Source: Gammaproteobacteria bacterium (GTDB lineage Bacteria; Pseudomonadota; Gammaproteobacteria; Steroidobacterales; Steroidobacteraceae). Taken from it: a DNA stretch of 63,953 nucleotides. This document shows positions 23,530 through 32,412 of the stretch, one piece after another (position 1 is the stretch's first letter; the number at the start of each line of letters is the position of its first letter). The notes beneath the pieces are model-generated. The model saw only the letters and a program-made list of their open reading frames with translations, ran no database searches and was not told the DNA's origin. Location of the stretch: the NCBI GenBank assembly GCA_028870355.1, contig JAGWPU010000006.1, forward strand, positions 1 through 63,953. Direction: 5' to 3'. A program made the translations under genes and the position numbers.

Positions 23530-24917
23530 TGGCATTCATCCCGCACACCCGAGCCGACGTCGAGGAGATGCTCGCGGCGATCGGTGTCGCGAACCTCGAC
23601 GCGCTGTTCGAGGAAATCCCCGCGACACTGCGCGCGGGCGAGCTCACCGGGGTCCCGGCAGCGCTGAACGAGATGCAGATCGGCCGGCTGATGCGAGAGC
23701 GCGCGGCGCAAGATGGAACGCCGTGCTGCTTCATCGGCGCCGGTGCGTATGAGCACCACATTCCGGCCGCGGTCTGGGCGGTCACGACGCGCGGCGAGTT
23801 CTATACCGCGTACACGCCCTACCAGGCCGAAGCGAGCCAGGGCACGCTGCAGCTGCTCTACGAGTTCCAGACGATGATCGCCGCATTGACCGGAATGGAA
23901 GTCTCGAACGCCTCGCTCTACGACGGCGCATCGGCCACGGGCGAAGCCTGCTTGATGGCGGTCCGGGCGAATCGCAAGTCCACGTCGCGGCGCATCCTCG
24001 TCCCGGCGACGCTCCATCCGCGCTACCGGGAGGTCGCGCGCGCGGTCGCGGGTCAGCAAGGCCTCGCGTTCGAGCCCGTGGCGTACGATCCGGCACGCGG
24101 AACGATCGCGCTCGACGCGCTCGATGCGGCCGCGGCCGCTGGCGACGTGACCGCACTGGTCGTGCAGCAGCCGAACTTCTTCGGCGGCTTCGAGGCTGTC
24201 GACGCGCTCACCGACTGGGCCCATGCGCACGATGCGCTGCTGGTCGCGGTCGTGAATCCGACCTCGCTCGGCGTGCTGCGCTCGCCCGGGGAATGGGGCG
24301 CGCGCGGTGCCGACATCGTCGTCGGCGAGGGTCAGCCGCTCGGCGTGCCGCTGTCGTCGGGCGGACCGTACTTTGGGTTCATGACGACGCGCAAGGAATT
24401 CGTCCGGCACATGCCGGGTCGGATCGTCGGCCGGACGCTCGACAGCGCCGGCCAGGAGGGTTACACGCTCACGCTGCAGGCGCGCGAGCAACACATCCGC
24501 CGCGCGAAAGCGACGTCGAACATCTGCACCAACCAGGGGCTGCTGGTCACCGCGGCGACGATCTACCTGTCGCTGATGGGCGCGGAAGGCCTCGAACGCA
24601 CCGCATCGGCCGCCCACGCGCGGACGCGACAGCTGCGCGACGCGCTGGTACGCATCCCGGGCGTGCGCGCGGCGTTCGACGGTCCGTTCTTCCACGAGAC
24701 CGTGCTGCGGCTCGACCGTCCGGCGGCGCCGGTGCTCGAGGCGCTCGCCGCGGACGGCATCCTCGGCGGCTACGACCTCGCGCGCGACTATCCCGAGCTC
24801 GCGCCGGCGATCCTGGTGTGCGCGACCGAGACCAAGACGGACAGCGACATCGAGCGCTATGCGGCGGCGCTCGAGCGAATCCTGACGCAAGCGCCGCATT
24901 CGACGGCGAACCCCTGA
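23529..24917 (+). CDS. gcvPA: Glycine dehydrogenase (decarboxylating) subunit 1
   Basis: This 462-residue protein is the N-terminal half of the P protein, which occurs as two genes here. It begins [15 protein letters not shown] and contains [14 protein letters not shown] near 77, [18 protein letters not shown] near 97 and [17 protein letters not shown] near 132, all diagnostic. With GcvPB it decarboxylates glycine using PLP and loads GcvH. Two-subunit P proteins are common in many bacteria, whereas enteric bacteria use one fused chain. Longer readings upstream overlap gcvH and are not needed. Confidence 0.97.
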   Translation: MAFIPHTRADVEEMLAAIGVANLDALFEEIPATLRAGELTGVPAALNEMQIGRLMRERAAQDGTPCCFIGAGAYEHHIPAAVWAVTTRGEFYTAYTPYQAEASQGTLQLLYEFQTMIAALTGMEVSNASLYDGASATGEACLMAVRANRKSTSRRILVPATLHPRYREVARAVAGQQGLAFEPVAYDPARGTIALDALDAAAAAGDVTALVVQQPNFFGGFEAVDALTDWAHAHDALLVAVVNPTSLGVLRSPGEWGARGADIVVGEGQPLGVPLSSGGPYFGFMTTRKEFVRHMPGRIVGRTLDSAGQEGYTLTLQAREQHIRRAKATSNICTNQGLLVTAATIYLSLMGAEGLERTASAAHARTRQLRDALVRIPGVRAAFDGPFFHETVLRLDRPAAPVLEALAADGILGGYDLARDYPELAPAILVCATETKTDSDIERYAAALERILTQAPHSTANP

Positions 24918-24925
24918 GGCGAACG

Positions 24926-26419
24926 ATGGCGATGCGTGAACCGACGATCTTCGAGTACGGCGCGCCCGGACGGGGCGCGAGCGATCAATGGCCGACCCCC
25001 GGGACGGACGCGGTCGCGGACATTCCGCCGGCGCTGCGCCGCGAGCGACGCCCGAGACTGCCCGAAGCCTCCGAACTCGACGTGGTGCGCCATTTCACGC
25101 GCCTCTCGCAGCGCAATTTCTGCATCGACACGCACTTCTACCCGCTCGGGTCGTGCACGATGAAGTACAACCCGAAGGCGTGCAATCAGTATGCGATGCT
25201 GCCCGAGTTCCTCGGCCGGCACCCGCTCGCGCCCGCCGCCTCGAGCCAGGGCGTGCTGCGCTGTCTCCACGAATTGCAGGAAATCCTGAAGACCGTGACC
25301 GGGATGAGCGCGGTCTCGCTGGTGCCGATGGCCGGCGCGCAGGGCGAGTTCGCCGGCGTGTCGATGATCCGCGCGTACCACCGCTCGCGGGGTGACGTCG
25401 CGCGCGACGAGATCGTCGTGCCGGAGGCGGCGCACGGGACCAATCCGGCGACCGCGACGATGTGCGGCTTTCGCGTGCGCGAGATCCCGGTCGACGCCGA
25501 CGGCGACGTCGATCTCGCGGCGCTGCGTGCCGCGGTCGGCCCGCGGACGGCGGGCATCATGCTCACCAACCCCTCGACACTCGGCGTCTTCGAACGCCAC
25601 ATCGTCGAGATCGAGCAGATCGTGCACGGCGCCGGCGGGCTTCTCTACTACGACGGCGCGAACCTGAACGCGATCCTCGGCAAGGTGCGCCCGGGCGACA
25701 TGGGATTCGACGTGATCCACATGAACCTGCACAAGACCTTCTCGACGCCGCACGGCGGCGGCGGGCCGGGGGCCGGTGCGGTCGGGGTGAACGAGCGTCT
25801 CGCGCCGTTCGTGCCGATTCCGGTCGTCGGCGAGGACGGCGGATCCTACCGCTGGCTCGACGAGGCCGATCGACCGCAGACGATCGGACGCCTGTCGACG
25901 TTCATGGGCAACGTCGGGGTGCTGCTGCGCGCGTACATCTATGTGCGCATGCTGGGACGCGACGGGATGCGCGCGGTGGGCGACCATGCAACCTTGAACG
26001 CGAACTACCTGTGCGTCCGACTCGCGGCGCTCGGCTTCGATCCGGCATATCCGTCGCGGCGCGCGAGCCACGAGTTCCTGATCACGTTGAAGCGGCAGGC
26101 GCGGCAGTACGAAATCAGCGCGATGGACGTCGCGAAGCGCCTGCTCGATCTCGGCTTCCACGCACCGACGACCTATTTCCCGCTGATCGTGCCGGAGTGT
26201 CTGCTGATCGAGCCGACCGAGACCGAGAGCAAGGCGACCCTCGATGCATTCGCCGCCGCGATGGCGCGAATCCTCGAGGAGATGCAGAACGATCGGGAAC
26301 GATTGAAGAGCGCACCGCACGCGACGCCGGTGCGTCGACTCGACGACGTGCGGGCGGCCAAGCAACTCGATCTCACCTGGACCGGCACTCCGGCCGGATC
26401 GCCGTCAGCGAGTGCCTGA
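24926..26419 (+). CDS. gcvPB: Glycine dehydrogenase (decarboxylating) subunit 2
   Basis: This 497-residue PLP-containing half of the P protein carries the Schiff-base lysine K270 in [17 protein letters not shown]. Other family blocks are [13 protein letters not shown] near 71, AHGTNPATA near 169 and [10 protein letters not shown] near 381. The ATG at 24926 follows gcvPA by 8 nt. The last 15 nt overlap, tail to tail, the end of the cytochrome c gene on the other strand, with no room for a terminator between the operons. It completes the riboswitch-controlled gcvT-H-PA-PB set. Confidence 0.97.
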   Translation: MAMREPTIFEYGAPGRGASDQWPTPGTDAVADIPPALRRERRPRLPEASELDVVRHFTRLSQRNFCIDTHFYPLGSCTMKYNPKACNQYAMLPEFLGRHPLAPAASSQGVLRCLHELQEILKTVTGMSAVSLVPMAGAQGEFAGVSMIRAYHRSRGDVARDEIVVPEAAHGTNPATATMCGFRVREIPVDADGDVDLAALRAAVGPRTAGIMLTNPSTLGVFERHIVEIEQIVHGAGGLLYYDGANLNAILGKVRPGDMGFDVIHMNLHKTFSTPHGGGGPGAGAVGVNERLAPFVPIPVVGEDGGSYRWLDEADRPQTIGRLSTFMGNVGVLLRAYIYVRMLGRDGMRAVGDHATLNANYLCVRLAALGFDPAYPSRRASHEFLITLKRQARQYEISAMDVAKRLLDLGFHAPTTYFPLIVPECLLIEPTETESKATLDAFAAAMARILEEMQNDRERLKSAPHATPVRRLDDVRAAKQLDLTWTGTPAGSPSASA

Positions 26420-26941
26420 CCGGGCGTGCCCGCGGATGCGCTGCAGCAGTTGGCGGCGTACCGCGGCCGCCTGCAGGCGCAACGGGTGCGCGCGCAATCG
26501 TCCGATCTCGGCCGCCGTGTACGGCCGGAAATTCGCCGGCACGTGCTGCCGGTCGAAGCGAAACAGCATCCAGTTCACGAGTTCGGCGAGGCGGGCGTCC
26601 GATAGCGGAGACGAGGCGATGCCGGGGACGTGGCCGAGGTACTCGCGACCGCCGGCGACCTGCAGGTACTTGGCCACCTCGCCCGCGATCTTCGGTGCGG
26701 TCCTCCGCGAACCACCGCCATCGACGCGATGGCAGCCCTGACAATCGAGCGCCCAGTCGGCCCACGCCCGCCGCGGATCGGGAACGCCGGGCATCGGACC
26801 CGTCCCCACGTAGGCTGCCTTGGGCATCGCACCCGCATCCGCCGCGACGGCGCCGGTGATGGCGGCGAACGCGAGCACCGCGGTCACGGCGATCGCAGTG
26901 CGCCGCGTCGCGAGGACGCGCCTGGCCGGCCAGCCGCTCAC
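26405..26941 (-). CDS. Monoheme c-type cytochrome of the amine dehydrogenase operon
   Basis: This 178-residue secreted protein has a signal peptide (about 12-34, [21 protein letters not shown]) and one heme site CQGCH (about 67-71) in [14 protein letters not shown]. Methionines such as the one in NWMLFRF could be the axial ligand. Its place just after aauA matches the small cytochrome c gene ('orf-2') reported after aauBEDA in Alcaligenes faecalis, so it is probably the electron acceptor or assembly partner of the dehydrogenase. The start is GTG, 6 nt after the aauA stop. The arginine-rich C-terminus is unusual. Confidence 0.82.
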   Translation of the reverse strand: MSGWPARRVLATRRTAIAVTAVLAFAAITGAVAADAGAMPKAAYVGTGPMPGVPDPRRAWADWALDCQGCHRVDGGGSRRTAPKIAGEVAKYLQVAGGREYLGHVPGIASSPLSDARLAELVNWMLFRFDRQHVPANFRPYTAAEIGRLRAHPLRLQAAAVRRQLLQRIRGHARSGTR

Positions 26942-26947
26942 GCGCGC

Positions 26948-27508
26948 TTACTTCTTTTCCGGCTCGGCGCCGAGTATCACCGATACGGTACAGGTGTACG
27001 ACTGGCTCTTGACGCCGAAGCACCAGGTGATTTCGTTGTTGTTCTGCGCGCGCACCACCGGCCGGTCGCCTTCGTTGCGCTGGCAATTGCAGCGACCCCA
27101 CAGGATCCCGCCGCAACAGTCGTTGTAGGAGACGATGTAATTGCGTCCGTCGGCGGGATTGCGGCAGGTGCCGATCCAGCAGATCGGTGACATCTCGGTC
27201 CCCGGCGGACACGCATTCACGGAGCCGCCGTAGCATGCGCACAGCGAGCCGTCGATCGCGCAGTAGCGCCAGTAATCGCAGCGCGTCTGATCGCCGGGAT
27301 CCTGTGGGTTGCCACTGTACACCGGGGTGCGCTCGCCGGAATTGGGATTCTCCGCCGCGGAACGACCGTCGGCGCGCGCAACCGGCAGCAACGGCACGGA
27401 TGCGGCTCCCGCCAGCATCCCGCCCAGCACGCTGAACACGCTACGTCGCGAGGTTCGGCTCGCGAACCCACGCAATACCTTTTCGGTCAACTGGTCGAAG
27501 TCAGCCAC
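26948..27508 (-). CDS. aauA: Aromatic amine dehydrogenase small (TTQ) subunit
   Basis: This 186-residue subunit carries the tryptophan tryptophylquinone cofactor, built from two tryptophans. By alignment with MADH (W57, W108) and AADH these are W111 (in SPICWIGTC) and W162 (in EITWCFG). It starts with a Tat-type signal (SRRSVFSVLG) and has the Cys-rich core CDYWRYCAIDG, YNDCCGG, GRCNCQRNEGDRP. 'SPICWIGTC' resembles AADH rather than methylamine dehydrogenase. The Cys count is 13, one more than six disulfides need, and the extra one (C110) directly precedes W111. The start is GTG, overlapping mauD by 8 nt. Confidence 0.93.
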   Translation of the reverse strand: MADFDQLTEKVLRGFASRTSRRSVFSVLGGMLAGAASVPLLPVARADGRSAAENPNSGERTPVYSGNPQDPGDQTRCDYWRYCAIDGSLCACYGGSVNACPPGTEMSPICWIGTCRNPADGRNYIVSYNDCCGGILWGRCNCQRNEGDRPVVRAQNNNEITWCFGVKSQSYTCTVSVILGAEPEKK

Positions 27509-28127
27509 GCCCGTCTCCCGTCGTTGCCGTGATACGGCTCCGTCCTTCCAAGTAGTCCTGCAGGCTCGCCACCTGACGTTCCTTCGCGATGAACAAGCTC
27601 TCGAGATGTTCGCGTGTGTTCACGAGTCCGGCGGCCGCGAGCCTTCCGGTCTCGTCGATCAGCGCCGCGAAGGGGAGCTTCGCAACCCCGAAGGTCCGCC
27701 CGAGCGGCTCCGACAGCACGTACGGAAACTTCCCCAGCCCCTTGTCGCGCACGAACTGTCGGTGTCTCTCCGGTTCGCCGTCGCTCGCAAGGACGACATC
27801 GAGCCACTTGCGCTCCGCGCCCTGCGCGGACCGGATCGCGGGCAGGAGCGACTCGCAGATCGGACAATCCGGCGAGACGAACAGCAGGAGCTGGCTGCGG
27901 CCGGCCGGTGCGCCGCCGACCCGCACTTCGCCGCCATCGAGCGTCGTCAGTGCGAGTTGTGGTGCCGGGTCGCCGACCTTCAGGGCCTGCTGTTTGAGCG
28001 CGAGGGCGCCAGCCGGCGCGAGGCGCTGGTGCAGCACACCGATCTGACGCGCGAGCGCGAGGCACAGGAGCCCGAGCCCGAGCACCGCGATCCACAGAAC
28101 GATCTGCGAGGCGATCACGAAGCTCAT
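27501..28127 (-). CDS. mauD: MauD-like thioredoxin for amine dehydrogenase assembly
   Basis: This 208-residue membrane-anchored protein has one N-terminal helix (about 7-27) and a periplasmic thioredoxin-like domain with CPIC at 88-91 (VSPDCPICESLLP). MauD proteins are required for correct disulfide formation in the small subunit of MADH/AADH. The fold region VGDPAPQLALTTLDGG near 51 is standard. It overlaps mauE by 4 nt and aauA by 8 nt. Confidence 0.93.
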   Translation of the reverse strand: MSFVIASQIVLWIAVLGLGLLCLALARQIGVLHQRLAPAGALALKQQALKVGDPAPQLALTTLDGGEVRVGGAPAGRSQLLLFVSPDCPICESLLPAIRSAQGAERKWLDVVLASDGEPERHRQFVRDKGLGKFPYVLSEPLGRTFGVAKLPFAALIDETGRLAAAGLVNTREHLESLFIAKERQVASLQDYLEGRSRITATTGDGRG

Positions 28128-28705
28128 CGCACGGCTCCGGTCGCCGGGGCGCCGAGGCTCATGAGCTGATCCAGCGCAAAATACAGCGCGAGCAACGCGA
28201 GCGCGCCGCCGATCGTCGACAGCGAGACCGCGAACGGGTGCCGGGTGATCACGGCCGCACGGGGGGCTGCGGCGATCGCGGCCGCGACGAGCGCGAGAGC
28301 GCCGGCGCGCAGCGGGTGATAGGGCCCGAGCCGCGCGTGCGATGCACCGAAGCTGCAGCCGCAATCGAGATCGCGTCGACCCGCGGCGACCGCGCGGGCC
28401 AGCGCGATGAAGTAGCCGGCCCAGATCGCAGTGGCGAGCGCCGCCCCCGCGGCCCGCAGTCCCGGAAGCAGCAGCGCGACGCCCGCACCCGCCTCCGCGA
28501 TCGCGAGGATCACGAGACTGGTCGCCGCCGTCGCCGCCGACGCCCCGGTGAGCGCTTCGAGCGCCGCGCGCGGGCGTGCCGGCCGCACCAGTTTATGCCC
28601 GGCCGAGACGAGCGCGAGCGCCGCGAGAAACGCGGCGACCTGCACCGCGAACTCGGCGGTCACGGCGACGGGCCAGCTCGTCGATCCGGGGGGTCCGGAA
28701 ACCAT
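28124..28705 (-). CDS. mauE: MauE-like membrane protein for amine dehydrogenase assembly
   Basis: This 193-residue integral membrane protein has about five hydrophobic segments (near 22-36, 57-80, 85-105, 133-148 and 158-178) and a conserved DCGCSFG (about 114-120) on one loop. It is the partner of MauD in processing the small subunit; the CGC cysteines probably take part in electron or disulfide transfer across the membrane. It starts 3 nt after the aauB stop. Family and context agree. Confidence 0.92.
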   Translation of the reverse strand: MVSGPPGSTSWPVAVTAEFAVQVAAFLAALALVSAGHKLVRPARPRAALEALTGASAATAATSLVILAIAEAGAGVALLLPGLRAAGAALATAIWAGYFIALARAVAAGRRDLDCGCSFGASHARLGPYHPLRAGALALVAAAIAAAPRAAVITRHPFAVSLSTIGGALALLALYFALDQLMSLGAPATGAVR

Positions 28706-28708
28706 CGT

Positions 28709-29866
28709 TCAGCGCACCGGTTCGATCGACAAGCGCGTGTCCAGGCCCGGCAACCCCAAGCTACGGATCAAGGCGCCGGTCTCGGGATCGTAGACGTCGA
28801 GTCGTCGATCGGCCTGCACGAGCAGCGTCGGCTTCGCGCCATGGGTCAGCGCGATCGACGAACCGGGCCGTACCAGCCGCAGGCGCCGCAGCCGCTGCTT
28901 CGTCGCGACGTCATAGACCCACACTTCGTCGGCGGCATCCTTCTGCGTCCCTTCGTGCGCGTGCGCCTGCATCAGAACGTACAGCTCGCCTTGCGCATCG
29001 CTCGACACCAGCTGCCACCCGCTCGGACGCCAATGCGCCGCCCGCTCGGCCGGGGTCACGAGCGGCCAGCTCGGCAAGACCTTCGCAGCGGCGTGGCGCA
29101 TGTCGATCGGCTGGACGTCGCCCTTCATCGTCACGAAGTAGCGGACCCCGTCGATCATCGTGGAGGCGGTGAACAGGGGGTTGTGGCCGAGGTGATTGAA
29201 GGGCTTCGATTCCGAATGGCTCACCACGTGCCCGGCGGCATCGAGCTTCACCGAGAACACCGTGCCGCTCGCGCACAGTGTCGAGAAACCGATGCGGCCC
29301 GACGGAAAGATCAGCGCGCAGCCCGGGATGTCGACGTCGCCGAGCACTTTGCGATGCACGAGGTCGACGACGGTGACCGAGGCGGCTGGGGTGAAGTTGA
29401 ACACGAGCCCCAGGCGCTCGTGATCGGTGAACTCGAACATGCCCTGCTGCGCGGTGATCAAGGCCCGCTTCCTGCCCGGCAGCACGATCTCGCCGATCGG
29501 GTCGAGCGTGCGCTTGTCGTAGACGGTGATGTAGTCGGTGCGGGTGCCGCGCGTGTACCGCGACCACACCGTGTCGGCGGTGTAGAACTCCGGGCGATCC
29601 TTCGGGATCAACATCGTCGTCGAATCGCGCGCCTGCACCTCGCCGATCACGCGGCGCGAGTCGTCACCGACGTCGCGGATCTCGATCCGCTCCGACGCGT
29701 AATCCAGGAACGCCCAGTTCGTCGGGTACTTCGCCGGCAGCGTGAGCACCACGCCGGTCTTGTCGCGCGGCAGGGGGTGCGCAAATCGTTGCGATGCGAA
29801 CGACGGCGCCGCAGCGAGGACACCGAGGATCACGGGTAAAGCCGTCCGAATGCCTTTGACGCTCAT
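28709..29866 (-). CDS. aauB: Aromatic amine dehydrogenase large subunit
   Basis: This 385-residue periplasmic subunit forms the seven-bladed beta-propeller on which two small subunits sit. It has a signal peptide (about 5-26, GIRTALPVILGVLAAAPSFA) and propeller-type sequence with VFNFTPAASVTVVDLVHRKVLGDVDIPG-like strands, and IDMRHAAAKVLPSWPLVTPAERAAHWRPSGW typical of AADH/MADH heavy chains. No catalytic residues come from this subunit. The ATG at 29866 gives the normal signal; the longer frame does not. It is first in the operon, and the cofactor-bearing subunit is encoded three genes downstream. Confidence 0.93.
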   Translation of the reverse strand: MSVKGIRTALPVILGVLAAAPSFASQRFAHPLPRDKTGVVLTLPAKYPTNWAFLDYASERIEIRDVGDDSRRVIGEVQARDSTTMLIPKDRPEFYTADTVWSRYTRGTRTDYITVYDKRTLDPIGEIVLPGRKRALITAQQGMFEFTDHERLGLVFNFTPAASVTVVDLVHRKVLGDVDIPGCALIFPSGRIGFSTLCASGTVFSVKLDAAGHVVSHSESKPFNHLGHNPLFTASTMIDGVRYFVTMKGDVQPIDMRHAAAKVLPSWPLVTPAERAAHWRPSGWQLVSSDAQGELYVLMQAHAHEGTQKDAADEVWVYDVATKQRLRRLRLVRPGSSIALTHGAKPTLLVQADRRLDVYDPETGALIRSLGLPGLDTRLSIEPVR

Positions 29867-30184
29867 GGAAGAATCGTTCCCCCTGAAGTTTCTCGCGCGC
29901 GTTCCGCACCGCTGGAGCAGCGCGGGATCCCCCGCCATTTCCTCCAAGCATATCCGCTCGAGCGCGTTCGCGGTACTTCAACGCAACCGCCGGCGAAAAA
30001 ACGAGCATTTCCGGTCGCGGTGCGGTAACTTGGTTCGGCCACGCGACCCGGCACGGGAGCCTCCCGATCCGGGAACCGCCGCGCCTCGACCCGCGGACGG
30101 ACGTCGGAGGCGGCCCTACCGCGGCCCCTCCCGGCGAGACTCGCGGACGTTCCAGCCCCACGGGCTTCGATCCGGAGGTCCTGA
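29867..30184. other. Divergent promoter region, aauB / methyltransferase
   Basis: This 318-nt region must carry the promoter of the amine dehydrogenase operon (minus) and of the methyltransferase gene (plus). I see no convincing -35/-10 pair or regulator palindrome. Features of note are a GGAGGT ribosome site for the plus-strand gene just before 30185 and an A-rich run near 29997-30002. No regulator gene for the operon lies adjacent. Confidence 0.4.
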
Positions 30185-30775
30185 ATGGCCCTGAGCAAGA
30201 CGGTTGATTTCTGGCGTGCATGGATCCGGGCGCCACGCCGCGTTGGCGCGGTCGCCCCGTCGGGCCGAGCGCTGACGCGACTGATGGTCGCCGCCGTCGA
30301 CCACCGGCGCGGACCGGTGATCGAACTCGGACCGGGAACCGGTGTATTCACCCGCGCGCTCGTCGCGAGCGGACTGCCGCCGGACCGGCTCGCCCTGGTC
30401 GAAGTCGATCCGATTCTCGCCCGCAATCTGAGCCGCGACTACCCGAACGCCCGGGTCGTGCGCATGGACGCGGCGCGTCTCGGCGACACCGGCCCGCTGT
30501 TCGGAAGCGAACTGGCCGGTGCCGTGATCAGCGGCCTGCCGCTGCGATCGCTCCCGGCGAAGAAGGTCGCCCGGCTGATCGAGGGAGTGTTCGAGCGCCA
30601 ACTCGATCCGCAGGGCGCGTTCTTCCAGTTCACCTATGGACCGGGCTGCCCGTTGCCGAGCGCGCTGCTCGAGCGACTCGGCCTCGAGGCGACCCGCATC
30701 GGCAGCGCGCTGTTCAATCTGCCGCCGGCGACCGTCTACCGGATCACCCGGACTCGGCAGGACGAAGCCCCATAA
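30185..30775 (+). CDS. SAM-dependent methyltransferase, phospholipid N-methyltransferase-like
   Basis: This 196-residue enzyme has a class I methyltransferase fold: VIELGPGTGVFTRAL (about 45-59, SAM-binding motif I), ALVEVDPILARNLSRDYP near 69 and GLPLRSLPAKKVARLI near 117-132 (motif IV region). That combination matches bacterial PmtA/rRNA-dimethylase-like phospholipid methyltransferases, which methylate phosphatidylethanolamine to make phosphatidylcholine. No signal peptide or membrane helix is seen. It has a strong GGAGGT 10 nt upstream. It is separated from the efflux operon by 103 nt, so it may be its own unit. Confidence 0.8.
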   Translation: MALSKTVDFWRAWIRAPRRVGAVAPSGRALTRLMVAAVDHRRGPVIELGPGTGVFTRALVASGLPPDRLALVEVDPILARNLSRDYPNARVVRMDAARLGDTGPLFGSELAGAVISGLPLRSLPAKKVARLIEGVFERQLDPQGAFFQFTYGPGCPLPSALLERLGLEATRIGSALFNLPPATVYRITRTRQDEAP

Positions 30776-30878
30776 CTCCGTCGGAGCCGCAGCGCAAGTC
30801 CGTACAAACGCCGAGTGGGTCCGGGGCGCCCGGCCAGCGCACAATGAAGCACCGTGTGATCGTTCGCCTCGGACGCCC

Positions 30879-32384
30879 ATGCTGAACCCGCCTCTGCGCC
30901 TCATCGGACTCATCGCGATCGCCGGATGGATCGCCGGTTGCGCAACGGTGGGACCGTCGTTCAGGCCGCCGGCCGCGCCGGCGGCGCGCGGGTACACCCG
31001 TACGGCGTTGCCGGCCGCCACCGCGTCGGCGCCGGGACCGCTCGGGCGCGCGCAGGCGTTCGTCACGGTGCCCCGTGTCGAGCGCGACTGGTGGCACACG
31101 TTCGGCTCCGCGAAGCTCGACGCGCTGATCGGGCGCGCGCAGCGGGACAGCCCGACGCTCGCCGCCGCGGTCGCGACCTTGCGCGAGGCGCGCCAGCTCG
31201 TCGCCGCGCAAGCCGGATCGACGCGCTACCCGACCATCGACGCGAAACTCGGCGCGAACCGGGAAGAGGTCAACGGGGCGAGCATCGGGCAACCGCGCAT
31301 CCCGCAGTCGACCTTCACGCTCTTCAACGCCGCGATCGGGGTCAGCTACGATTTCGACGCGTTCGGCGGCAACCGCCGCGCACTCGAGGCGCTCGCGGCG
31401 CAGGCCGACTACCGAGCCTGTCTGCTCGCCGGCGCGCGACTGACGCTCGCGGCGAACGTCGCGACGACCGCGTTCGCCGAGGCGCAGGTGCGCGCCGAGA
31501 TCGAGGCGACGCGCGCGATCCTCGCGGCGGAGCGCCGCCAGCTCGACATTGCGCGCCGGGGCGAGCGGCTCGGGACCGCCTCCCGCGCCGACGTGCTCGC
31601 GCTGCAGACCGAAGTCGAGCAGACGCGCGCCAGCGTGCCGCCGCTGCGCAACCGCCTCGAACAGGCGGCCCATCTGCTCGCGGTCCTCGCCGGGCGTCCG
31701 CCCGGCACCGACGACGTGCCCCGCTTCGCCCTGAGCGATTTCCGGATGCCCGTGCGCTTGCCGATGGTGGTGCCGAGCGACGTCGTGCGCGAGCGGCCGG
31801 ACGTGCAGGCGGCGACCGCGTTGCTGCACGCCGCGACCGCCCAATACGGCGTCGCCGTCTCCAATCTCTACCCGCACCTCAACCTCTCGGCGAGTCTCGG
31901 AACCGCCGCGCTGACCACGAGCGCGCTGTTCGGTCCGGGTTCGGCGATCTGGAGTCTCGCCGGCGGTCTCGCCCAGCCGCTATTCAACGCCGGCCTGAGG
32001 GCCGGCGCGAGCGCGGCCGAGGCGAGCATGCAGGCGGTTGGCGCAACTTACCGGCAGACCGTGCTGCAGGCGCTGCGCGACGTCGCCGATGCACTGCGCC
32101 AGGTCGACAACGACGCGCGCGTGCTGCGGCGGGAAGCGGCGGCGTACGCCTCCGCGCGGCAAACGCTCGATCTGGTGCATCGGCAGACCCTGATCGGAAC
32201 GGCGAGCACCCTGCAGTGGCTCGACGCCGATCGGCAGCTCGAGCAGATCCGCCTGAGCTTGATCGCCGCGCGCGCCGCGAAGCTCGCCGACAGCGCCGCG
32301 CTGTACCAGGCGATGGGTGGCGGGGTGTTCCCGGGAGGCCTGGCCGCATCCGCGCCGCGGGCCGCGACGCCGGGAACACGCTGA
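30879..32384 (+). CDS. Outer-membrane efflux factor (NodT/OprM type)
   Basis: This 501-residue lipoprotein is the TolC-like exit duct of the ABC efflux system downstream. It has a signal with lipobox (about IAGC near 17-20), the CATVGPSFRPP start seen in NodT-family proteins, and the two repeated helical halves with GVSYDFDAFGGNRRALEALAAQ (about 150-171) and the second half near 340 (ATAQYGVAVSNLYPHLNLSASLG). The final conserved DVADALRQ and ADSAALYQAMGGG are normal. The ATG at 30879 is chosen because it yields the lipobox; longer readings overlap the previous gene. It opens a seven-gene operon. Confidence 0.9.
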   Translation: MLNPPLRLIGLIAIAGWIAGCATVGPSFRPPAAPAARGYTRTALPAATASAPGPLGRAQAFVTVPRVERDWWHTFGSAKLDALIGRAQRDSPTLAAAVATLREARQLVAAQAGSTRYPTIDAKLGANREEVNGASIGQPRIPQSTFTLFNAAIGVSYDFDAFGGNRRALEALAAQADYRACLLAGARLTLAANVATTAFAEAQVRAEIEATRAILAAERRQLDIARRGERLGTASRADVLALQTEVEQTRASVPPLRNRLEQAAHLLAVLAGRPPGTDDVPRFALSDFRMPVRLPMVVPSDVVRERPDVQAATALLHAATAQYGVAVSNLYPHLNLSASLGTAALTTSALFGPGSAIWSLAGGLAQPLFNAGLRAGASAAEASMQAVGATYRQTVLQALRDVADALRQVDNDARVLRREAAAYASARQTLDLVHRQTLIGTASTLQWLDADRQLEQIRLSLIAARAAKLADSAALYQAMGGGVFPGGLAASAPRAATPGTR

Positions 32385-32412
32385 ACGGACGGAGCATCGG
32401 GAGACACGGATC

